From assembly GCA_030428785.1 (NCBI GenBank), contig JAUIEF010000040.1, positions 1-32,149 on the forward strand: a stretch of 32,149 nucleotides of DNA. The letters are read 5' to 3'. This document shows, piece after piece, positions 7,618 to 16,676 of this stretch. Under the pieces are notes generated by a model, which saw only the letters and a list, made by a program, of their open reading frames with translations, ran no database searches and had not been told where the DNA came from. The position numbers and the translations under genes were made by a program. Position 1 is the stretch's first letter, and each line of letters opens with the position of its first letter. The stretch is from a bacterium. Lineage in GTDB: Bacteria > Planctomycetota > B15-G4.

Positions 7618-9167
7618 CCTCGCGTCCGGCGTCGCCCCCCCGACGACTCCCGGCCGGTCGACGACTCCTGGCCGGCCTGGCCGCGCTCGCCGCGTGCGCG
7701 CCCGCGGACCCGCCGTCGACGACCGCGGACGAGCGTCCCGACATCGTGCTCGTCGTCATCGACACGCTGCGCGCCGATCGCCTCTCCGCGTACGGCTACC
7801 CGCGCCCCACCTCGCCGCACCTCGACGCGCTCGCCGCCCGCGGCGCGCTCTTCGAGGACGTCACCGCGCAGTCGTCCTGGACGCTGCCGTCGATGGCCTC
7901 GCTGTTCTCGGGCCGCCGGCTCTTCGTGAACGCGACGAGCATGCCCCCCGGCCTGCCCACCGTCGCCGAGCGCCTCGAGGACACGGGCTACGAGACGGCG
8001 GCCTTCTTCGGAAACCCGGCGCTCACCGCGACGGACGAGGCAGGCTACGTGCGAGGCTTCGGCTACGTCGCCGACCGCGACACGACGGGGCACGGGAACT
8101 GGGACGCCCCCGACCTCGGACGCGCCGTGGACGACTGGCTCGCGTCCCACCCGCCGGGCGACGCGCCGCGCTTCACGTACCTGCACTTCTTCGACCCCCA
8201 CTGGCCGTACGACCCGCAGGACGACGCGCCGCTCCCCGGCGAGGTCCGCGTGCGCGACGACGTGCTCGAGGCGTGGGTCGACGCGGCCGCGGACGACCCG
8301 GTCGTCACGCAGTTCTTCGACCGCGACCGGCTCGGCATCCTCGAGTGGCTCGACGCCTACGATCGGGAGATCCGCATCACGGACGCGGAGATCGCGCGCC
8401 TCCTCGACGAGCTCGCGCGACCGGAGCGCGAGCAGCTCGTGGTCGTCGCGAGCGACCACGGCGAGGGGCTGTGGGACCACCGGCACCACGAGGTCGTCTA
8501 CTCGAAGCGCACGGAGCCGAACGCGCGCACGCTGTCCGTCGTGTTCTTCCGCGACCACAGCTACCACATGTTCCAGGAGCTCGTGTTCACGCCGCTGCTC
8601 GTCGCGGGGCCGGGCTTCGAGGGCGGACACCGCATCGCGCGCCCCGTCGAGAACGTGGACATCGCGCCGACGCTGCTGCGCGCGGCGGGCCTCCCCGACG
8701 ACGCGACGCTCGACGGCCTCCCGCTCCAGGACGTCGTCGCGGGCGTCGCCCCGGACAAGCCGTTCGTGTACAGCCACGCCAAGGAGGCGACGCTCGTCCG
8801 GCGGACGTCGGACGGCATGAAGCTCGTGAACCCGACGGACACGGGGTACGCGTACGAGATGCCGCTCATGCTCTTCGACCTCGGGGCGGACCCGCACGAG
8901 CGGCGGAACCTCGCGGCCCGGGGCGCCGACGGCCTCGAGGTGGACGCCGAGCACCTCGGCCCGCTGCGCAAGCTGGTGAACGAGCGGGAGCGCGTCGCCG
9001 GGGCCTTCGACCTCTACCCCGCGGAGGCCGACGGCGCCGTGGACCAGGAGCAGCTCGACGTGCTCCGGGCGCTCGGGTACATCGACGTCGAGGGGCCGTC
9101 CGGCGACCGCGAGGCGGAGGACGGCGCCGCTGCGCCCGACGGGGACCGCGCGCCCGACGGGCGCTGA
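7614..9167 (+). CDS. Sulfatase-fold (alkaline phosphatase superfamily) lipoprotein
   Basis: 517 aa; its ATG overlaps the previous stop (ATGA). A basic n-region, a hydrophobic stretch and the lipobox LAAC place the acylated Cys at residue 28. The sulfatase fold is shown by the metal-binding start VLVVIDTLRADRL, the nucleophile region WTLPSMASLFSG and the second metal site SDHGEGLWDH. The nucleophile position is Thr90 (T-x-P-S) and the following Arg of the sulfatase C/S-x-P-S-R motif is Met94. It is therefore unlikely to be a formylglycine sulfatase. Thr nucleophiles are known in phosphoethanolamine and phosphoglycerol transferases of this superfamily. I infer that it modifies or cleaves a phosphate or sulfate ester on the glycan made by the two upstream enzymes; this is untested. 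Confidence 0.85.
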   Translation: MTSRPASPPRRLPAGRRLLAGLAALAACAPADPPSTTADERPDIVLVVIDTLRADRLSAYGYPRPTSPHLDALAARGALFEDVTAQSSWTLPSMASLFSGRRLFVNATSMPPGLPTVAERLEDTGYETAAFFGNPALTATDEAGYVRGFGYVADRDTTGHGNWDAPDLGRAVDDWLASHPPGDAPRFTYLHFFDPHWPYDPQDDAPLPGEVRVRDDVLEAWVDAAADDPVVTQFFDRDRLGILEWLDAYDREIRITDAEIARLLDELARPEREQLVVVASDHGEGLWDHRHHEVVYSKRTEPNARTLSVVFFRDHSYHMFQELVFTPLLVAGPGFEGGHRIARPVENVDIAPTLLRAAGLPDDATLDGLPLQDVVAGVAPDKPFVYSHAKEATLVRRTSDGMKLVNPTDTGYAYEMPLMLFDLGADPHERRNLAARGADGLEVDAEHLGPLRKLVNERERVAGAFDLYPAEADGAVDQEQLDVLRALGYIDVEGPSGDREAEDGAAAPDGDRAPDGR

Positions 9168-9532
9168 GTCCCGGGGCGCCCCCCCTCCCCCCGCGGGCGC
9201 CGCCGCCCCGCCCGGATCCGGTCTTCCCGCCCGTCGGCGGGCCCTCAGGCGCCGATCCGCGTCGCCCACAGTTGTCCACAGGCGCGGTGGAGAACACCCG
9301 ATCCGACCGCCGCGCGGCGCCCCTCGGCGGACTCCTGTCCGCGCGCTCCGCGATTCAAGTCACGGCCCCGATGTGAAAACGACGTGAAGGCTTGTGGGTA
9401 TGGAGGGGCGGGGATATCGTCGTCTCCGCTCGTCGTGGTTGCCCGCTGCGTCGAGCCTGGCGTGCCCGAAACCCCAATCCTTTCGCGCCAGCCCCGCCTC
9501 CGACACCCCGACTTCCCGGAGTGACTTCTCGA
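9168..9532 (+). other. 365-bp intergenic region between sulfatase-like and PPC-like genes
   Basis: The region begins with C/G-rich sequence and a 6-bp hairpin at 9226-9241 (CCCGCC, CGTC, GGCGGG) without a T-tract, a possible weak terminator. A single DnaA-box-like TTGTCCACA lies at 9272-9280. A possible sigma-70-type promoter is TTGTGG (9392-9397), 17 nt, TATCGT (9415-9420), about 110 nt before the next start. No ORF with coding character was seen. Confidence 0.4.
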
Positions 9533-10402
<870 letters not shown>

Positions 10403-10429
10403 CCCGTCGCGCGCGTTCCCCCCGGCGTC

Positions 10430-10446
10430 CGCTCCCTGAGGGAGCG
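10430..10446. terminator. Short hairpin after the PPC-like gene
   Basis: A perfect 7-bp stem CGCTCCC / GGGAGCG with a TGA loop, 28 nt after the stop codon and without a T-tract. It may act with the larger hairpin at 10461-10495. Confidence 0.4.
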
Positions 10447-10460
10447 CGCGTCACCCCCCG

Positions 10461-10495
10461 GACGACCCCGGGAGGCCCCGCCTCCCGGGGTCGTC
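10461..10495. terminator. 16-bp perfect hairpin between PPC-like gene and tRNA-Sec
   Basis: Arms 10461-10476 and 10480-10495 pair perfectly around the loop CCC, and the flanks (CCCCCGG and CCGGGGG) can extend the stem after a bulge. It lies between a plus-strand CDS and the minus-strand tRNA, so it can act in both directions. There is no T-tract on either side. Confidence 0.5.
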
Positions 10496-10513
10496 CCGCG
10501 TCCGGGGGAGAGG

Positions 10514-10610
10514 TGGCGGGAGCGCATGGGAATCGAACCCACCCGGGGAGTTCGTGGCCCCCCAATCTGGATTTGAAGTCCAGTAGGCACACCAGCGCCT
10601 TGCCGCTCCC
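10514..10610 (-). tRNA. selC: Selenocysteine tRNA, anticodon UCA
   Basis: This 97-nt gene includes an encoded CCA. Hallmarks of tRNA-Sec are visible: anticodon stem-loop CUGGA-CUUCAAA-UCCAG with UCA (genomic 10574-10576); a long 6-bp D-stem AGGCGC/GUGCCU closing a 4-nt loop UGGU; a long G/C-rich variable arm (GGGG paired with CCCC); a T-loop UUCGAUU; and a G discriminator. The acceptor stem GGGAGCG/CGCUCCC is 7 bp, with a possible eighth non-canonical G-G position. It reads UGA as selenocysteine and is the substrate of the SelA encoded at 15167-16567. No serine tRNA would combine this anticodon with this D-arm. Confidence 0.96.
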
Positions 10611-10770
10611 GGCCGTCTGGTGTGCGGCGAGTGTACCGGCGCGGAGACCGGCGGGTCCAACGGGCGTCCCGCGCGGCGCGCGCCCGACGTCCGGACGACG
10701 TCCGACGGTCCCGCGCTGAACCGCTCCGGCCGGTGCGGTACGATGTCCCCTTCGCACCCCGCTCGCATCG

Positions 10771-11478
10771 ATGACACCCGCCGCCCCCGACCCCCGCTTC
10801 CGCGCCGCGCTCATGGCCAAGCGCCGCGGCGAGATCGACGAGGCCCAGCGCATCCTCGAGGAGATGCTCGACGCCGACCCCGAGCACGCCGACGCCCTCG
10901 AGGTGCTCGGCATGCTCGTCTCGGAGCGCGGCGACCTCGACCGGGCCATCGCGCTCACGAAGCGGCTCGTCGAGCTCCAGCCCCAGTCGATCATGGCGCA
11001 CGCGAACCTCTCGCGGTTCTACATGCTCCAGGGCGACAAGGAGACCGCGGAGGACTGGCAGGGCAAGGCGCGCGTGCTCGGCTGGAAGGAGGAGGTCGGG
11101 CGCAAGGCGGCGGCCGCCGGCGGCGCGGGCGGCCTGGACGCCGGCGTGTCCCCCGACCTCGTCGAGAAGCAGGAGAAGGCGGTCGAGGCCGCGCCGGACG
11201 ACGTCATGGCGCGCATGGCGCTCGCGAGCAGCTACCGCCGGCTCGGCATGCCCGTGAAGGCCGTGAGCCACCTGCAGCACGCGCTCGGACTCGACGAGAG
11301 CATGTCGGTGCTCTACCTCGAGCTCGGCAAGAGCCTCGAGGAGGCGAACATGCCGGGGGACGCCGCGGACGTGTACCGCAAGGGCATCCCCGTCGCCGAC
11401 GCGCGCGGCGACTTCATGCCGCGCAACCAGATGGCCACGCGCCTGACCCAGATCGAGAAGAAGACCGCCGGGAGCTGA
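10771..11478 (+). CDS. TPR-repeat protein
   Basis: 235 aa, apparently cytoplasmic: no signal peptide or membrane segment. TPR-like helices occur at about residues 9-75 (IDEAQRILEEMLDADPEHADALEVLGML, then LDRAIALTKRLVELQP), followed by a further pair at ~128-200 (DDVMARMALASSYRRLGMPVKAVSHLQHALGLD). A Gly/Ala-rich linker separates the halves. It is probably a protein-protein interaction scaffold with an unknown partner. It is the first gene of an operon with folD (5-nt gap) and the VWA gene. Its start faces away from tRNA-Sec, and no strong ribosome binding site precedes the ATG. Confidence 0.8.
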   Translation: MTPAAPDPRFRAALMAKRRGEIDEAQRILEEMLDADPEHADALEVLGMLVSERGDLDRAIALTKRLVELQPQSIMAHANLSRFYMLQGDKETAEDWQGKARVLGWKEEVGRKAAAAGGAGGLDAGVSPDLVEKQEKAVEAAPDDVMARMALASSYRRLGMPVKAVSHLQHALGLDESMSVLYLELGKSLEEANMPGDAADVYRKGIPVADARGDFMPRNQMATRLTQIEKKTAGS

Positions 11479-11483
11479 GCCCC

Positions 11484-12362
11484 ATGTCCGCCGAGATGCT
11501 GCGCGGCGCCCCCCTCGCGGGCGTCCTCAGGAAGCAGGTCGTCGCCCTCCTCGAGGAGACCGGCGCCGAGCCGTGCCTCGCGAACGTCGTCGTCGGCGAC
11601 GACGGGGCCGCGGCCTCCTACCTCGACTCCCTCGACAAGGCCGCGGGGAAGCGCGGCATCGCGACCCGTCGGATCCGGCTCGACGAGGACGTCTCGGAGG
11701 AGGCGCTCTGCGAGGCCGTCGTCGAGGCGGGCCGTGACCCGGGCATCCACGGGCTCATGATCCAGTTCCCGCTCCCCGACGGCATCGACCGTCAGCGCGT
11801 CACCGACCTCATCCCGGCCGATAAGGACGTCGATGGCCTCACGACGCGCTCCCTCGGATCCGTGCTCGCCGGCGACCGGCGGCACACCGCGCCCGCCACG
11901 GCGGCGGCGGTCTGCGAGATCCTGCGCGCGGACGAGCGGCTCGACCCCAAGGGCCGCGACGTCGTCATCGTGGGCCGCAGCCTCGTCGTGGGGCGCCCCC
12001 TCGCCGCCATGCTCACGGCCCCGGTCCCCGGCGGCCACGCCACGGTGACCACGTGCCACAGCCGGACGAAAGAGCTCGCCGAGCACACGCGCCGCGCGGA
12101 CATCGTCGTCATGGCGGTGGGCGTGCGGCACATGCTGACCCCGGACATGGTGCGGCCGGGCGCGGTCGTGATCGACGTCGGCACGCACCCCGTCGAGACG
12201 GACGGCACGTGGACGCTCGACGGCGACGTGCATCCGGACGTCGAGGGCGTCGCGGGCTTCATGACGCCCGTGCCGGGCGGCGTGGGCATCGTCACGACCT
12301 CGGTGCTCATGCGGCACGTCGCGGCGGCGGCGTGCCCCGGCCGGCTGGAGCCCGCGTGGTAG
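11484..12362 (+). CDS. folD: FolD-family methylenetetrahydrofolate dehydrogenase, catalytic Lys replaced
   Basis: 292 aa, the usual FolD length. ATG 11484 is preceded by GGAG about 10 nt upstream. FolD converts 5,10-methylene-THF to methenyl-THF (NADP+-linked) and on to 10-formyl-THF. Motifs present are IQFPLPDGID, DKDVDGL, GRSLVVGRPLAAML (nucleotide binding) and PGGVGIVT. The folate-site motif normally reads Y-V-x-S-K-x-K. Here Y46-L-D-S-L50-D-K52 has Leu where the catalytic Lys (Lys54 in E. coli) should be. Loss of this Lys is associated with loss of cyclohydrolase activity, as in yeast Mtd1, so this copy may be dehydrogenase-only (inference). Its last codons overlap the next GTG start. Confidence 0.92.
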   Translation: MSAEMLRGAPLAGVLRKQVVALLEETGAEPCLANVVVGDDGAAASYLDSLDKAAGKRGIATRRIRLDEDVSEEALCEAVVEAGRDPGIHGLMIQFPLPDGIDRQRVTDLIPADKDVDGLTTRSLGSVLAGDRRHTAPATAAAVCEILRADERLDPKGRDVVIVGRSLVVGRPLAAMLTAPVPGGHATVTTCHSRTKELAEHTRRADIVVMAVGVRHMLTPDMVRPGAVVIDVGTHPVETDGTWTLDGDVHPDVEGVAGFMTPVPGGVGIVTTSVLMRHVAAAACPGRLEPAW

Positions 12363-13840
12363 GACGCCGTCCCCCGGCCCGAGCGCGGGCCGCGCTCGCG
12401 ACGGCGCTGCTCGCCGCGCTGTGCCTGGCGCCGGCGCTCCGCCCCGCCGTGCCGCACGGCGACGGCACGCGCGACAAGCTCGACGCGTACGTCGCGAGCA
12501 AGAACCGCCACGACGACCCGCTCGCGCCGGTGCTCGCGCTGCGCGAGCTCGCCGGTCACGACGACCCCAAGGTCGTCGACGAGCTCATCGACGACCTCGC
12601 GGACGGCGACCACCCCGAGCGGCGCCGTTCGATCCGTCGCGTGCTCGAGGGCTTCCGCGAGCCGGAGTCGGTGCGGCGGCTCGTCGAGCGCGGGCTCGGC
12701 CACGCGCGAGCGTCCGTGCGCTCGCAGGTCATCCTCGCGCTCGGACGCGGACGACCCGACGCGGGGGACTGGCTCGCGCCGACGATCGAGGCGCTCGACG
12801 ACCGGGACCCGACGGTGCGGGCCGCGGCGGTCGAGGCGGTCGGGCTCGCGCGCGCGTCCGCCGCGCTCCCGCAGCTCCTGCTGCTCGCGGACGACGACTC
12901 GGTGCGCGTGCGGCAGCGCGTCCCGGAGGCGCTCGTCCGGCTCGCGCCGCAGCGGGCGCTCGCGCTCCTGCGTCACGCGTCCGTCGACCCGAGCTGGCGG
13001 GTGCGCGTGAGCGTCGTCCGCGCCCTCGGCGCGCTCCACGACCGCGCCGCCGTGGAGACGCTCGTCGGGATGCTGGCCGTCGAGGACGGCCGCGTGCGCG
13101 AGGACGTCCTGCGCGAGCTGCGGCGGCTCACGCGGCAGGACTTCGGGCTGCACGTGGACGCGTGGGAGCGCTACCTGGAGCTCGCGCCGGCGGACTTCCT
13201 CGACACCGCGCACATCATCGACGGCGCCGACGCGGGCACGTCGCCCGGCAGCGTCGTCTACTACGGGCTGAGCTCGCTGAGCAGCCGCTTCGTCATGATC
13301 ACCGACCTGTCCGGCAGCATGTCGACGCACGAGGGCTCGGCGTACCGGGCGAAGACGTCGGGCACGCGGCTCGCGATCACGGTGGCGCAGCTCGAGGGCC
13401 TCCTGCGCGGCACGGAGGACGACGTGCGGCTCAACCTCGTGACGTTCAGCGACCGCGCGCGCACGTGGCAGCGCAAGCTCGTGGCCATGGACGGCCGGGG
13501 TCGCGCGCGGGCCCTCGCGGAGGTCGCGAGCTACCGGGCCGACGGCTCGACGAACCTCTTCGAGGCGCTCGAGACCTGCTTCGCGATGGCCGAGGAGTCG
13601 CTCGAGGACGTGGACCTCGAGGACGACGCGCCGGACACGCTCTTCCTGCTCACGGACGGCGAGCCGAGCGTCGGTGCGATCCAGGACGTCGACCTGCTCC
13701 TCGAGTGGGTCGCGGAGCGCAACCGCGACCTGCAGCTCCGGGTGCACTGCATCGCGCTCAACACGGGCCCCATGAGCCGCGACTTCATGCAGCGCCTGGC
13801 CCAGCTCACGACCGGCCAGTACGTGAACCCCTTCGATTAG
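12356..13840 (+). CDS. Exported HEAT-repeat and von Willebrand factor A domain protein
   Basis: 494 aa. GTG 12356 was chosen because it has GGAG 5 nt upstream, overlaps the folD stop by 7 nt and begins a signal peptide (RRPPARAR, then a hydrophobic AALATALLAALCLAPAL). Residues ~60-255 are HEAT-like units (VRAAAVEAVGLARASAALPQL, WRVRVSVVRALGALHDRAAVE). Residues ~310-494 are a VWA domain with an intact metal-ion-dependent adhesion site: D317-L-S319-G-S321, a conserved Thr in STNLFEAL and LTDGEPS. It is predicted to be periplasmic or surface-bound and to bind a protein through the MIDAS. HEAT+VWA proteins of this kind are largely uncharacterised. Confidence 0.85.
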   Translation: MVGRRPPARARAALATALLAALCLAPALRPAVPHGDGTRDKLDAYVASKNRHDDPLAPVLALRELAGHDDPKVVDELIDDLADGDHPERRRSIRRVLEGFREPESVRRLVERGLGHARASVRSQVILALGRGRPDAGDWLAPTIEALDDRDPTVRAAAVEAVGLARASAALPQLLLLADDDSVRVRQRVPEALVRLAPQRALALLRHASVDPSWRVRVSVVRALGALHDRAAVETLVGMLAVEDGRVREDVLRELRRLTRQDFGLHVDAWERYLELAPADFLDTAHIIDGADAGTSPGSVVYYGLSSLSSRFVMITDLSGSMSTHEGSAYRAKTSGTRLAITVAQLEGLLRGTEDDVRLNLVTFSDRARTWQRKLVAMDGRGRARALAEVASYRADGSTNLFEALETCFAMAEESLEDVDLEDDAPDTLFLLTDGEPSVGAIQDVDLLLEWVAERNRDLQLRVHCIALNTGPMSRDFMQRLAQLTTGQYVNPFD

Positions 13841-13851
13841 CGGGCTGCGTA

Positions 13852-13872
13852 GCGGTCCGCTGCGCGGACCGC
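13852..13872 (+). terminator. Hairpin just after the VWA gene
   Basis: A perfect 8-bp stem GCGGTCCG / CGGACCGC with a CTGCG loop, 11 nt after the stop and with no T-tract. It is embedded in a diverged copy of the adjacent repeat (CGGGCTGCGTAGC before it, GCGAAGCAAC after it). It may belong to the repeat element rather than being a simple terminator. Confidence 0.5.
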
Positions 13873-13873
13873 G

Positions 13874-14010
13874 AAGCAACACGCCCAGCGGGTTGCGAAG
13901 CAACACGCCCAGCGGGTTGCGTCAGCAACACGCCCAGCGGGTTGCGAAGCAACACGCCCAGCGGGTTGCGTCAGCAACACGCCCAGCGGGTTGCGAAGCA
14001 ACACGCAACG
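13874..14010. repeat. Tandem array of 24/25-nt hairpin-forming repeats
   Basis: There are five full units and one partial: 13874-13897, 13898-13921, 13922-13946, 13947-13970, 13971-13995 and 13996-14010. All share the 22-nt core that starts GCAACACGCCC and ends GCGGGTTGCG. They differ only in the junction, AA (24-nt unit) or TCA (25-nt unit), which alternates after the first two copies. Each unit folds: GCAAC pairs with GTTGC, then an A-G mismatch, then CGC pairs with GCG around a CCA loop. The array lies between the convergent VWA and selD genes. There are no spacers, so it is not CRISPR, and no transposase is nearby. Confidence 0.9.
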
Positions 14011-14117
14011 ATCCGCCGCGGCGCAGAGCAGACGCCACGTCCCGCGCACCCCACAGCGCGAGCGCTGCGATGCATGACCCGCAGCCGGTGCGGCGGACGT
14101 CGCGGCACGCCCCCCGC

Positions 14118-15166
14118 TCAATCCTCCAGCCGCACGCGCGGCGCGCCGTCGGCGGCCTCCACCCGCCCCACCGCGTGCACGGGCACGTCGCGCGCGGCGA
14201 GCGCCTCCTCGAGACGAGCGGCGTCGTCCGCGGGCACGGACAGCAGCAGCCCGCCGGACGTCTCGCTGTCGGCGGCGAGCTGCACGAGCACCTCGTCGAC
14301 GCCGGACGCCGTGACATAGGAGGCGCCGAGGTGCGCGCGCGTGCGCGCGGCGCCGCCCGACGCGAAGCCCTTGCGCATGAGGCGCTCGGCGCCGTCGAGC
14401 AGCGGGAGCGCGGCCGCGGAGAACACGAGGTCGACGCCCGACGCGAGCGCCATCTCGTGCGCGTGCCCCGCGAGGCCGAAGCCCGTGACGTCGGTGGCCG
14501 CGCGTACGGAGGCCGCCTTCATCGCGTCGGCCGCCGCGGCGTTGAGGCGCCCCATCTGACGCTGCGCCGCGTCGAGCTCCTCGTCGGTGGTCTTCTTCTT
14601 GCGCGCCGCGGTCGTGAGGCAGCCGGTGCCCAGCGCCTTCGTGAGGTAGAGCCGGTCGCCGGCCCGCGCGCCCGCGTTCGTGACCTGCTCGCCCGGGCGC
14701 AGGGTCCCCGTGACGGCGAGCCCGTACTTCACGCCCTCGTCCGAGACGGAGTGGCCGCCGAGCGTCACGGCGCCGGCCTCGCGCACGGCGTCCTCGCCGC
14801 CCTTCAGGATCTCGGCGAGCACCTCCATGGGCAGCGCGTCGTTGTTGAACACGACGAGGTTGAGCACCGAGAGCGGCTTCGCGCCCATGGCGTAGAGGTC
14901 GCTCAGCGCGTTCGCGGCGGCGATGCGCCCGAACCACCACGGGTCGTCGACGACGGGCGGGAAGAAGTCCGTGCTCTGGACGATGGCCAGCTCGTCGCTC
15001 ACGGCGAGCACGCCGGCGTCGTCGAAGTGCGTGGAGCCCACGAGCAGCCGCGGGTCGTCCTGCGTCGGGAGACTTGAGAGGACCTTCACGAGGTCCTGAG
15101 CGGGGATCTTGGCAGCTCAGCCGGCGCAGTTGGCGTAGCGGGTGAGGCGCAGCTTGCGTCCCGGCG

Positions 15167-15170
<4 letters not shown>
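14118..15170 (-). CDS. selD: Selenide, water dikinase SelD, itself a selenoprotein (Sec18)
   Basis: 350 aa when the in-frame TGA at 15117-15119 is read as selenocysteine. SelD makes selenophosphate from selenide and ATP, the selenium donor for Sec-tRNA. ATG 15170 overlaps the selA stop (ATGA). The N-terminus reads RLTRYANCAG-U18-AAK21. In E. coli the aligned segment is GAGCGCK with catalytic Cys17 and Lys20, so Sec18 replaces the catalytic Cys and Lys21 is kept. Downstream, STDFFPPVVDDP, FGRIAAANALSDLYAMGAKP, LGGHSVSD, DVTGFGLAGHAHEM and SETSGGLLLSVP match SelD throughout. A SECIS-like hairpin lies 26 nt from the TGA to the loop. Calling the gene from 15089 would lose the active site. Confidence 0.95.
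15079..15097 (-). promoter_or_regulatory. Bacterial SECIS-like hairpin in selD
   Basis: On the mRNA strand AGGACCT and AGGTCCT form a perfect 7-bp stem around the loop CGTGA. The UGA Sec codon ends at 15117; 19 nt separate it from the stem and 26 nt from the apical loop, and G is the second loop base. This fits the known bacterial SECIS pattern: a G in the first two loop positions and the loop about 16-37 nt after the UGA. SelB should bind it. Confidence 0.85.
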
Positions 15171-16567
<1,397 letters not shown>

Positions 16568-16642
16568 CGCCGCATGGTACCCGCCGCGCGCCTCCGAACG
16601 CGCGGTCGGGGCCCGACGGAGGACATGGGCGGCCGTGCCGCC

Positions 16643-16648
16643 TATGAT
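16643..16648 (+). promoter_or_regulatory. Probable -10 element for the recJ operon
   Basis: TATGAT matches the sigma-70 -10 consensus at 5 of 6 bases and would start transcription near 16655, about 22 nt before the GTG of recJ. Only a poor -35 is visible 16 nt upstream (GGACAT). The two upstream in-frame ATGs fall within or at this box, which supports the GTG start. Confidence 0.35.
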
Positions 16649-16676
16649 GCACGCTCGATCCCCATCGAGGCCTTCC

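Noticed and set aside
7314..9269. Long minus-strand frame across the sulfatase-like gene
   Set aside because: It is Arg/Val/Glu-rich shadow sequence opposite a gene with intact metal-site motifs and a lipoprotein signal.
9272..9280. DnaA box / replication origin (TTGTCCACA)
   Set aside because: Only one box is seen, there is no AT-rich unwinding element, and no dnaA or dnaN is nearby.
13874..14010. CRISPR array
   Set aside because: Units are directly tandem with no unique spacers, and no cas genes are nearby.
14118..15089. Short SelD starting at 15089
   Set aside because: It would lack the catalytic Sec/Cys and Lys. The upstream frame with Sec18 restores both and couples to selA.
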